Source: Microbispora catharanthi (GTDB taxonomy: Bacteria > Actinomycetota > Actinomycetes > Streptosporangiales > Streptosporangiaceae). Taken from it: a stretch of 64,000 nt of DNA. The translations under genes and the position numbers were made by a program. Under the pieces are notes generated by a model. That model had not been told where the DNA came from. It saw only the letters and a list, made by a program, of their open reading frames with translations, and made no database searches. The stretch spans positions 124,001 through 188,000 of the forward strand of contig NZ_VDMA02000006.1 of assembly GCF_006334915.2 (NCBI RefSeq), read 5' to 3'. Below, piece after piece: positions 8,338 through 14,726 of this stretch; within the stretch, counting starts at the first letter, position 1, and the number at the start of each line of letters is the position of its first letter.

Positions 8338-8709
8338 ATGCTCACCCCCATCGCGTACGGGCTCGCCGTCGTCCTCAACCTGTTCGTCCTGTTCATCGGA
8401 GCCCGTTTCCTGCTCGTGCCGCACGCGGCGGCCGCCGGCTACGGCGTCCCGGCCAAGAAGGACGGCGACGTCGCCTACCTGACGATCAAGGGCCTGCGTG
8501 ACGGGGGCTACGGTCTGCTGGGTCTGGCCCTGCTGGCCTTCGCCGGCGCCCGCGCCGAGGCCTGGTACATGCTGATCGTCGCCCTGTTGCCCCTGGGCGA
8601 CACCCTGATCGTGCTGCGCAACGGCGGCACCCGGGCGGTCGCCTTCGGCATCCACTTCGCGACCGCCGTGATCGTGCTCATCAGCGCCGCCCTGCTCTTC
8701 GCCGTCTGA
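8338..8709 (+). CDS. DUF4267 small integral membrane protein
   Basis: A 123-residue protein with four hydrophobic segments, starting with LAVVLNLFVLFIGARFLLVP and ending with FATAVIVLISAALLFAV. The conserved GLRDGGYGLLGLALLA block marks the DUF4267 family, whose role is not known. The start has the purine-rich GGAGAGAGAC just before the ATG. It leads a two-gene operon with the cupin gene 39 bases downstream, under the divergent TetR. Confidence 0.8.
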   Translation: MLTPIAYGLAVVLNLFVLFIGARFLLVPHAAAAGYGVPAKKDGDVAYLTIKGLRDGGYGLLGLALLAFAGARAEAWYMLIVALLPLGDTLIVLRNGGTRAVAFGIHFATAVIVLISAALLFAV

Positions 8710-8748
8710 CCCCGCATCCGTCGCACCACTTTGTCGAAGGACTCCCAA

Positions 8749-9252
8749 ATGTCGCTGACCGTCCCCCATTTCGCCGAATCCGTGATCGTGCGCTCCGCCG
8801 ACGCCGAGGTCATCGGCCGGGCCCCCACCACCATGCGGCTGCTGGCCGACAGCAGCGCCACGGGCGGCGCCCTGTCCGCCCAGCGCATCACCCTCAACGA
8901 CGGCGCGGACGGCGCCGCCCCCCATCACCACTCCGGCTCCGCCGAGCTGTTCTACCTGCTCGACGGCTGCGCCCAGCTTCTGACCGGGGACGAGGTCGTC
9001 ACCGCCGAACGCGGCGACCTCGTCATCGTCCCGCCCGGGCTCGCCCACGCGTTCGCCGCCGCCCCCGGCCACGACGCCGACATCCTCATCGTCGTCACAC
9101 CGGGCGTGGAGCGCTTCGAATACTTCCGTCAACTGGAGCGCATCGCCTACGGCGAGCAACCCCCGGAGTCCCTCCTGGAGGTTCAGGAGCTCTACGACAA
9201 CCACCTGCGCACCAGCGCCGTCTGGAACGCGACCAGGAGCGGGCGGCACTAG
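8749..9252 (+). CDS. Cupin-domain protein
   Basis: A 167-residue single-domain cupin. Motif 1 is visible in PHHHSGSAELFYLLDG and motif 2 in RGDLVIVPPGLAHAFAA, so the metal-binding histidines and glutamate are present. Cupins of this kind are dioxygenases, isomerases or sensors, and the substrate cannot be inferred. I chose the ATG at 8749, with GAAGGA nine bases upstream, over a TTG 18 bases earlier. It follows the DUF4267 gene and is probably co-transcribed with it. Confidence 0.8.
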   Translation: MSLTVPHFAESVIVRSADAEVIGRAPTTMRLLADSSATGGALSAQRITLNDGADGAAPHHHSGSAELFYLLDGCAQLLTGDEVVTAERGDLVIVPPGLAHAFAAAPGHDADILIVVTPGVERFEYFRQLERIAYGEQPPESLLEVQELYDNHLRTSAVWNATRSGRH

Positions 9253-9261
9253 CATCGCGGC

Positions 9262-9801
9262 ATGGCCCCCACCAAGGCCGACCTCGAGGCGGCCAGGAAC
9301 GCGACGATCGAGGACGTGCTCGGCCCCGGGCTCGACGTGCTGTTCTGCGGGATCAACCCCAGCCTCTACTCGGCCGCGACCGGTCACCACTTCGCGCGGC
9401 CGGGCAACCGGTTCTGGCCCGCCCTGCACCTGTCCGGTCTCGTGCCGCGCAGGCTCGCGCCGTCCGAGCAGCAGCTGCTCCCGGCGTACGGGCTGGGCAT
9501 CACCAACATCGTGGCCCGGGCGACCGCCCGGGCCTACGAGCTGGCCCCGGAGGAGCTCCGCGTGGGCGGTGAGCGGCTCGCGCGGCTGGTGGCGGAGGTC
9601 CGCCCCCGCGTCCTGGCGATAGCGGGGGTGTCGGCCTATCGGGTCGCCTTCGCGCGCCCCGCGGCCCGGATCGGCCCGCAGGAGGACGCGATCGGCGGGA
9701 CGGCGCTGTGGGTCCTGCCCAACCCCAGTGGGCTGAACGCCCACTGGAGGCTGGAGGACATCGCGGCCGAGATGGCCCGCCTGCGCCCGCCGCGTTCCTG
9801 A
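9262..9801 (+). CDS. mug: G/U mismatch-specific DNA glycosylase (Mug/TDG type)
   Basis: A 179-residue uracil-DNA glycosylase superfamily protein of the Mug/TDG branch. The activating-water motif appears as FCGINPSLYSA near residue 30 (GINPS, Asn kept), and the DNA-insertion motif as NPSGLNAHW near residue 154. It removes uracil, thymine or ethenocytosine opposite guanine, starting base excision repair. It starts ten bases after the cupin stop. TAGCAT six bases before the ATG could also serve as a -10 box for a leaderless transcript. It converges on the esterase gene with an 18-bp gap. Confidence 0.9.
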   Translation: MAPTKADLEAARNATIEDVLGPGLDVLFCGINPSLYSAATGHHFARPGNRFWPALHLSGLVPRRLAPSEQQLLPAYGLGITNIVARATARAYELAPEELRVGGERLARLVAEVRPRVLAIAGVSAYRVAFARPAARIGPQEDAIGGTALWVLPNPSGLNAHWRLEDIAAEMARLRPPRS

Positions 9802-9819
9802 CGGGATCGACCGCGGCGG

Positions 9820-10788
9820 TCAGGGGCGGCCCGCCCTGGGCTCCTCAGGGTCCTCGGAGTCCTCCGGGTCCAGGCGCCGGTCCGCCTGTGCCTCGTGCCC
9901 GGCCCGCACCCGCGCGGACAGGAAGCGGGCGGCCTCGTCGAGCGCCTCGTCGGCCTCGTCGAGGTGGCCGAAGTGGTTCTGGAAGACGTGCGGCACCTGC
10001 GGCCAGACCCGCAGCGTGACCTCCACCTCGTCGGCGGCCGCGCGCCCGGCGAGCCGGACGGCGTCGTCCAGCAGGATCTCGTTCGAGCCGGCCTGCACCA
10101 GGAGCGGGGGCAGGCCCCGCAGGTCGGCGAACACGGGGCTCGCCAGCGGCTGGGCGGGATCCTGACCGGCCAGGTAGGGGGTGGCGAGCGCCTGGAGCGC
10201 CTCCCGGGTGAAGATCGGGTCGGCGTCCTTCTTCGTGCGCATGCTCTGCCCGCCGAGTGTCAGGTCGACCCACGGGGAGAAGACGACGGCGCCCGCCGGC
10301 TGCGGCAGGCCGGCGTCGCGAGCCGCGACCAGGGTGGCGACGACCAGCCCGCCGCCCGCGGAGTCCCCGGCGAGCACCAGTTCCTCCGCTCGCACACCCC
10401 CGTCGAGCAGTGCCCGGTAGGCGGCGAGGCCGTCGTCCACCGCGGCGGGGAAGGGATGCTCGGGGGCCAGCCGGTAGTCCACGGACGTCGCCCGAAGCCG
10501 GGCACGGCGCGCCAGCTGGGCGGTGACTCCCGCGTGCGTGCCGGGCGACCCCACGACGTAGCCGCCGCCGTGGAAATGGAGCAGCCGCCCGCGGCCGGTG
10601 GCGCCTGCCGGGGTCAGGTCGAGCGCGGGACGGCCGGCGAGCACCGTCTCGTGCGCCGCGACGTCGCCGGGCAGGGGCCGGGAAATTGCCTGGGCGAATC
10701 CGGCGCGCCGCTCCGCCAGCGTCGGGTTCGGGTGGACGGGGGCGTTGCGGTACAGGGCGTCGACGGCCTCGCGCTGCCTGCGGGTCAT
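9820..10788 (-). CDS. Alpha/beta hydrolase, HSL/esterase family
   Basis: A 322-residue hormone-sensitive-lipase type esterase. The oxyanion motif HFHGGGYVVG lies at residues 71-80 and the nucleophile at Ser143 in GDSAGGG. A catalytic His is plausible in WPQVPHVFQNHF near the end, and an acid residue in SNEILLDDA. It should hydrolyse short-chain esters in the cytosol. I chose the ATG at 10788 because GGAGG sits five bases upstream; a longer frame reaches 10851 but crosses the operator palindrome. It is divergent from a MarR gene that probably represses it. Confidence 0.88.
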   Translation of the reverse strand: MTRRQREAVDALYRNAPVHPNPTLAERRAGFAQAISRPLPGDVAAHETVLAGRPALDLTPAGATGRGRLLHFHGGGYVVGSPGTHAGVTAQLARRARLRATSVDYRLAPEHPFPAAVDDGLAAYRALLDGGVRAEELVLAGDSAGGGLVVATLVAARDAGLPQPAGAVVFSPWVDLTLGGQSMRTKKDADPIFTREALQALATPYLAGQDPAQPLASPVFADLRGLPPLLVQAGSNEILLDDAVRLAGRAAADEVEVTLRVWPQVPHVFQNHFGHLDEADEALDEAARFLSARVRAGHEAQADRRLDPEDSEDPEEPRAGRP

Positions 10789-10819
10789 CAGGACCTCCAT
10801 GATGTCGGGGGTGAGAGGA

Positions 10820-10884
10820 TGCATTCCGTGGAATGCACATATGACCCTCAATCCGATTCCGCAGAAGATGATTCCCGGGAATCA
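10820..10884. promoter_or_regulatory. Two MarR operator palindromes
   Basis: TGCATTCCGTGGAATGCA at 10820-10837 is a perfect 18-bp palindrome. TGATTCCCGGGAATCA at 10869-10884 is a perfect 16-bp palindrome. Both share the core ATTCCnnGGAAT, with centres 48 bp apart. They lie between the chosen esterase start (10788) and MarR start (10894). Confidence 0.8.
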
Positions 10885-10893
10885 ACCGAATCG

Positions 10894-11343
10894 GTGGATG
10901 TGACGGACATCACTCGTCTGTTCACCGATCTCGTCCGCGTCGAGACCCGGCTGTACAACGTGGTGAGCGACCGGCTGCGCGCAGAGCACGGCGTCGGCCT
11001 GGGTCAGTTCGAGTTCCTGGAGATCATCGACGGCCGCCCCGGGTGCCGGGTGCTCGACATCGTGCGCGAGGTGGGGATCACCGTCGGAGCCGTGAGCAAG
11101 GCCGTCGACCGGCTCGAGAGCGCGGGCCTGTGCGTGCGCGCGGCGCATCCGGAGGACCGGCGGTCCTCGGTGCTCAGCCTCACCCCGGAGGGTTCCCGGC
11201 TCCTGGCCGCGGCCCGTCCGACCTTCGAGGCCGAGCTGGCCGCCTACACCGCCACCGTCCCGGCCGCCGACCTCACCCGCACCGCCGCGACGCTCGCCAC
11301 CCTGCGCGCGGTGCTGGAGGAGCACCGGCGGGACGGGGCCTGA
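10894..11343 (+). CDS. MarR-family transcriptional regulator
   Basis: A 149-residue MarR protein with the winged helix in full: LGQFEFLEIIDGRPGCRVLD, then VREVGITVGAVSKAVDRLES (recognition helix) and the wing AAHPEDRRSSVLSLTPEG. It is expected to bind as a dimer to the paired ATTCCnnGGAAT palindromes upstream and to control itself and the divergent esterase. The GTG at 10894 is chosen because an earlier in-frame ATG at 10819 would place the operators inside the coding region. No strong Shine-Dalgarno precedes it, so a start a few codons away is possible. Confidence 0.85.
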   Translation: MDVTDITRLFTDLVRVETRLYNVVSDRLRAEHGVGLGQFEFLEIIDGRPGCRVLDIVREVGITVGAVSKAVDRLESAGLCVRAAHPEDRRSSVLSLTPEGSRLLAAARPTFEAELAAYTATVPAADLTRTAATLATLRAVLEEHRRDGA

Positions 11344-11345
11344 GC

Positions 11346-11399
11346 CCTGTCCCGCCGGCTGGTGCTGGCGCGTCTCAGGGGTGACCGGGGCGGGACAGG
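11346..11399. terminator. Inverted repeat between MarR and the peptide locus
   Basis: CCTGTCCCGCC (11346-11356) and GGCGGGACAGG (11389-11399) are perfect 11-bp complements between the convergent marR and DUF6879 genes. The right arm lies inside the last codons of the DUF6879 gene. The left arm belongs to a 16-bp sequence shared with the MFS 3' end. Confidence 0.6.
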
Positions 11400-12004
11400 A
11401 TCCGCCGGGCGACCGGCGGCGGCAGGTGCGCCACCTCGCGGTCGTGGAAGGCCACCATGTCCTCGGCGTCGGCGTACAGTTCGGCGACGGCTCGGGCGCA
11501 GCCCTCGACGACCCGGGTGTCCGTTATCCGTCGTCCGCCCACGTGGGCGCCGATCTCGTCGTAGAGGACCTCGTACATCAGGTCCCGGTCGAGGATCAGC
11601 AGCTCGGGCAGCGGCGCGCGGCTCTCCAAGTGGCGTACGGACCGGGCGTGCAGCGCCCGTGCCCGCTCGCCCGCCCGCGTGCGCGCCGCGAGCAGGACGA
11701 TCTCCCACTGCAGGTAGGGCGTCGGCGGCATCTCGACGATCCGCAGCCGGCGCAGCTCCGCCCGGGGCGGCAGGTCGTCGGCGAAGCGCATCTCGTCCAT
11801 CAGCGCGAGCGACCGGTCCCAGTTTCCGCTCATCATGGCGACCCAGCTCGGGGTGTCGGGTTCGTGGAAGTGCTGGGCGCGTTCCAGCTTCCATACCACG
11901 CCCTCGATCCGGCGCAGGTGGTCGTAGAGCTCGGTCCGGTACTCCGCCGCGGGAAGAACCTGTCCCGTGGCCTGTCTGACGTGCTCGAACGCTTCTCCGG
12001 GCAT
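11375..12004 (-). CDS. DUF6879-family protein, second copy
   Basis: A 209-residue protein of the DUF6879 family. It shares with the upstream copy the blocks VVWKLERAQHFHEP, TPYLQWE, LESRAPLPEL and YEVLYDEIGA. Its function is unknown; in many actinomycetes the family sits beside XRE regulators, but here it follows a small peptide gene. The ATG at 12004 has AAGGAG six bases upstream. It is the last gene of the minus-strand peptide locus. There is no signal peptide or membrane segment, so it should be cytosolic. The several conserved His and Glu residues make metal or ligand binding possible but unproven. Confidence 0.8.
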   Translation of the reverse strand: MPGEAFEHVRQATGQVLPAAEYRTELYDHLRRIEGVVWKLERAQHFHEPDTPSWVAMMSGNWDRSLALMDEMRFADDLPPRAELRRLRIVEMPPTPYLQWEIVLLAARTRAGERARALHARSVRHLESRAPLPELLILDRDLMYEVLYDEIGAHVGGRRITDTRVVEGCARAVAELYADAEDMVAFHDREVAHLPPPVARRILSRPGHP

Positions 12005-12108
12005 GAAGTCTCCTTCGGCCGAAGCCGAATCGCTGGTCGGAGCGCGCCAGGTTCCGGCCCGGATCTGGAAACGTGGCGCGCGTGGGTCTTCCGCGGACGT
12101 CCGGTGGA

Positions 12109-12237
12109 TCAGTTCCCCGTCGAGTTGCTGCACACGGCCGTCTCCGTCGCGTCCAGCAGCCTGATCCTGATCTGCCTCGTCCCCGCCGTTCCTTCGGTCT
12201 CCTGCACCACCTCGGGTTCTGGCTCGGCCGGCTTCAT
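12109..12237 (-). CDS. Candidate RiPP precursor peptide 2
   Basis: A 42-codon gene. The ATG at 12237 is preceded by GGAGGG four bases upstream, a strong ribosome binding site. The N-terminal half is acidic and Pro-rich (MKPAEPEPEVV). The middle holds IRIRLLDATETA and the tail is VCSNSTGN, with one Cys and a C-terminal Asn. The middle aligns with precursor 1 (IAIRRLDKIETT), giving IxIRxLDxxET as a likely leader recognition motif. It lies between the two DUF6879 genes, 80 bp after one and 104 bp before the other. The match to the other tiny gene and the Shine-Dalgarno are direct observations; modification of the tail is inference. Confidence 0.75.
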   Translation of the reverse strand: MKPAEPEPEVVQETEGTAGTRQIRIRLLDATETAVCSNSTGN

Positions 12238-12317
12238 CTCACCCTCCGTTCGTCGGCGTGGCCGCAAACTCTCCCCCGAGGGCGACATGTCGATCGTTGG
12301 CCGCTCCCGATCCGGGG

Positions 12318-12956
12318 TCAAGGCCCAATCTGGGCGGGCTTGTCCGACAGGCCGGGCGGAGGCGGCAGCGGGGCCACCTCACGCTCGAAGAACGGCAGCA
12401 GGTCCTCGCCCTCGCCGTACAGGGAGACCAGGGCGGACAGGCAGGGTGAGACGACGCCGGGATCGGTGATCCGGCGGGCGCCGACGGCGGCCCCGATCTC
12501 GTCGTAGCGGACCTCGTACAGCAGGCCCGGGCCGAAGACCACCAGTTCGGGCAGCGGCGCCCGGGTCTCCAGCGGTGCGACCGCCGCAGCCCCGATCACC
12601 CTGATCTCCTCGCCCGCCGCCACCCGCACGGCGAAGATCTGCGCCTCCCACTGCAGGTAAGGGGTCAGGGGCAGCTCGACGACGCGCAGCCGCCGGAACG
12701 GGGCCCGCTCGCGGTACATCGCGGTCAGCGGGGCCCGCATCTCCTCGATGAGCTCGACGGCCAGCGCCCAGTCGCCCGCGTCGGCGGCCCGCCAGCTCGG
12801 CACGGCCGGCTCGTGGAAGTGCTGGGCGCGCTCCAGCTTCCACACCACCCCCGCCGCGTCGCGGTAGACCTCCTCGAACTCGGCCTGGTAGGCGTCCAAT
12901 CCGAGGAACTCGCCGTCGGCGGCCCTGACGTCATCGAACACGTCGCTCGGGATCAC
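12318..12956 (-). CDS. DUF6879-family protein, first copy
   Basis: A 212-residue paralogue of the protein at 11375-12004, sharing VVWKLERAQHFHEP, LTPYLQWEAQ, LETRAPLPELV and YEVRYDEIGA. The GTG start at 12956 follows GAGGAGGAACC and overlaps the last 26 bases of the M50 peptidase gene, so the two are co-transcribed. The function is unknown. The pairing of each DUF6879 copy with a nearby peptide gene hints at a role in peptide binding, maturation or immunity, but sequence alone does not settle this. Confidence 0.8.
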   Translation of the reverse strand: MIPSDVFDDVRAADGEFLGLDAYQAEFEEVYRDAAGVVWKLERAQHFHEPAVPSWRAADAGDWALAVELIEEMRAPLTAMYRERAPFRRLRVVELPLTPYLQWEAQIFAVRVAAGEEIRVIGAAAVAPLETRAPLPELVVFGPGLLYEVRYDEIGAAVGARRITDPGVVSPCLSALVSLYGEGEDLLPFFEREVAPLPPPPGLSDKPAQIGP

Positions 12957-14145
12957 GGTTCCTCCTCAGCAGTCCGGCGGCACGGCGCGCCTTCGGGCCG
13001 TGCCTGCGCCACCACGTTGTGGCCCAGAGAACGTGGAACCCGGTGACGACCAGCACCGTGACCACGCCGTCCGCCGCGGCGACCCAGCCGGGCGGGTCGA
13101 GCAGCGCGCGCACGGAACCGGCGAGCAGCCCCAGGGTCGCGGGAATCGTCACCGCGACGGCGAGGCAGAGGCACAGCGCGGTCCCGGCGAGGAGCAGCGC
13201 GGTGTACGCCCGGACCCAGCGGCCCTCGGTCCGCGGCAGCCGGGTGAGCGGATCGGCCGACCGGCGCAGCAAGGCCCGGCGGCACACGTGCGCGGCGTAC
13301 GCGGCGGAGTCGCCGTACAGGTTCCGGCAGCCCGTCACGTCCTGCAGGACGAAGTAGAGATCGGTGCGCATGAACACCAGGAACTGGGCCGACAGCATGA
13401 GCAGCGCCGTCATCGCGACGACGGACAGGGCCGGTCGCGGGCCGGCCGGCACGGTCAGCAGGAGGCAGACCGCGCACACGGCGGCGTCCAGCGCCATGCC
13501 GGAGAGGTAGACCGTCAGCCGGACCCGGCGCTCCGCCAGCCAGATGCCCGACACCTCGGTCTGCGCCGTGAGGAACTGCAGACGGGTGCCGAACCTGATG
13601 CGCCCGGGCACGCCGGCGGCGCGAGCCGTGCACAGGTGGGCCAGCTCGTGCAGGAGGATCAGCAGCCATCCGGCCGCCGTCTGCGCGAGCAGGACCAGCG
13701 TCCCGCGGTCGCTCCAGAGCAGGTCCCGCCAGCCGGGTACGACGGCGGGCCGCAGCACTGCCACCGCCGCCCCGGCCAGGATCACGGCCGCCAGGGCGGC
13801 GTGCAGGAACGGGTTGAGCGTCCACCGCACGTGGCGGGGCAGCAGCCGGGGAAAGGTGGGCGGCGGGGGAGGGGCCGCGGGAACGGGGCATCCGTCGACC
13901 GCCGCTACCAATCCCGCACGGACCAGGCCGTCGACGAACCCGCCCACGTTCACCCGGGTGCCGGTCTCCGCGCCGAGCCGCCGCTCCACCTCGGGGACCG
14001 TCGCCCCCTCCTGGAACAGGCGGATGACCCGCATGCCCTGCGCGGGCACGGCGATGACGTCGCCCGTCTCCACCCGCCCGACGATCCACTCCTCGCGATC
14101 CCGGCGTACGCCGAGGTCGTGCAGGGTGACCCGGGTCGGTGTCAT
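12931..14145 (-). CDS. PqqD-like domain fused to M50-type membrane metalloprotease
   Basis: A 404-residue protein. Residues 1-80 (LHDLGVRRDREEWIVGRVET to GLVRAGLVAA) resemble a PqqD/RRE winged helix, the module that binds RiPP leader peptides. A Pro-rich linker follows, then about six membrane segments with the zinc motif HELAH (in LLHELAHLCTARAAG) and the M50-style region MRTDLYFVLQD, where the Asp could be the third ligand. Related fusions occur in peptide-modification clusters as putative peptide zinc metalloproteases. Its likely job is to cut the leader and release or export the peptide at the membrane. The ATG overlaps the stop of the repeat ORF (ATGA). Confidence 0.85.
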   Translation of the reverse strand: MTPTRVTLHDLGVRRDREEWIVGRVETGDVIAVPAQGMRVIRLFQEGATVPEVERRLGAETGTRVNVGGFVDGLVRAGLVAAVDGCPVPAAPPPPPTFPRLLPRHVRWTLNPFLHAALAAVILAGAAVAVLRPAVVPGWRDLLWSDRGTLVLLAQTAAGWLLILLHELAHLCTARAAGVPGRIRFGTRLQFLTAQTEVSGIWLAERRVRLTVYLSGMALDAAVCAVCLLLTVPAGPRPALSVVAMTALLMLSAQFLVFMRTDLYFVLQDVTGCRNLYGDSAAYAAHVCRRALLRRSADPLTRLPRTEGRWVRAYTALLLAGTALCLCLAVAVTIPATLGLLAGSVRALLDPPGWVAAADGVVTVLVVTGFHVLWATTWWRRHGPKARRAAGLLRRNRDPERRVR

Positions 14146-14423
14146 GACGAGTGGCCCGTGGGGCGCACCGGGGCGGGCGTACGGCCCGCCCCGGTTTCGG
14201 TGGCTGGAAGATCACGCCCTGCTGCGCGCGGCCAGGGCGGCACCTCGCCGCGCATCACCCATGGGGAGCTCCTCGCGGGCACGGACTTTTCGCGGGGCCC
14301 GAAATCGTCGCCCCGCCCGTGGGAATTCCCCGCATGCTCGGAATTCCTGCGGGGCCCGAAACCCCACTCGCGAGAATTCCCCGTAGGCTCGGACTTTCCG
14401 CGGAACCCGGGAAAGGCGCCCAT
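14142..14423 (-). CDS. Repeat-bearing small ORF of unknown status
   Basis: An open frame of 93 codons from the ATG at 14423 (121 codons if a GTG at 14504-14506 is used) ends in an ATGA overlap with the M50 start. It encodes three imperfect repeats of the form GxRx(K/N)S(E/V)(P/H): GFRGKSEPTGNS, GPRRNSEHAGNS and GPREKSVPARSS. The DNA repeat periods, 57 and 51 bases, are both multiples of three. The G/C share at third positions is about 77 percent, lower than in neighbouring genes. It could be a second type of precursor, a small partner protein, or only a structured leader upstream of the M50 gene. Confidence 0.4.
   Translation of the reverse strand: MGAFPGFRGKSEPTGNSREWGFGPRRNSEHAGNSHGRGDDFGPREKSVPARSSPWVMRGEVPPWPRAAGRDLPATETGAGRTPAPVRPTGHSS
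14266..14420. repeat. Three imperfect 51-57 bp direct repeats
   Basis: Copies begin near 14266, 14323 and 14374. The best-conserved parts are GAATTCCCCGCATGCTCGGA (second copy) and GCGGGGCCCGAAA (first and second copies). Each copy contains EcoRI-like GAATTC or related half-palindromes and a GGGGCCC palindrome, so the region may fold strongly. It lies between precursor 1 and the M50 gene. Confidence 0.75.
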
Positions 14424-14520
14424 AGCTCCGCTACGGCCTCCTCCGCCTCGCGGTGCGTCCACCCGGATCCCCGCTCCCGCTCCTGACGGGCAGCATGTGT
14501 CAGGCACTCGCGGGCCGGCC

Positions 14521-14646
14521 TCAGGTGGAGTTCCCCTGACTGAAGGCCGTCGTCTCGATCTTGTCCAGTCTGCGGATAGCGATCTCGGCGGCGACAGGTT
14601 CGGCCGATTCCTCCGGCTGGGTCTGGTTTTGCTCTTGAGGGGTCAT
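14521..14646 (-). CDS. Candidate RiPP precursor peptide 1
   Basis: A 41-codon gene directly downstream of the E1 enzyme gene. The ATG at 14646 has AAGGTG upstream with a short spacer. The N-terminus is Gln/Glu-rich (MTPQEQNQTQPEES), the middle is IAIRRLDKIETT and the tail is AFSQGNST. The middle matches precursor 2 in the pattern IxIRxLDxxET, and both tails are short and rich in Ser, Asn, Gly and Thr. This two-fold occurrence beside an E1 enzyme and a PqqD-peptidase fusion is what marks it as a precursor. Stop codon TGA at 14521-14523. Confidence 0.75.
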   Translation of the reverse strand: MTPQEQNQTQPEESAEPVAAEIAIRRLDKIETTAFSQGNST

Positions 14647-14726
14647 CGAGCACCTTCTGCTGTGGATTGTTGGTGCGGACCTCGCGCGAGAAAACATCTA
14701 AATGTTCGGATGCCGCACATGATCGG

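Noticed and set aside
9895-10893. Long plus-strand open frame running into marR
   Set aside because: It is the antisense shadow of the esterase gene. The esterase has clear catalytic motifs and a good Shine-Dalgarno, and the operator palindromes lie inside the extension.
14521-14646. Assignment of precursor 1 to the FxSxx-COOH or daptide families
   Set aside because: The tail (AFSQGNST) does not end in FxSxx, and the radical SAM, aminotransferase and decarboxylase genes of those systems are absent.
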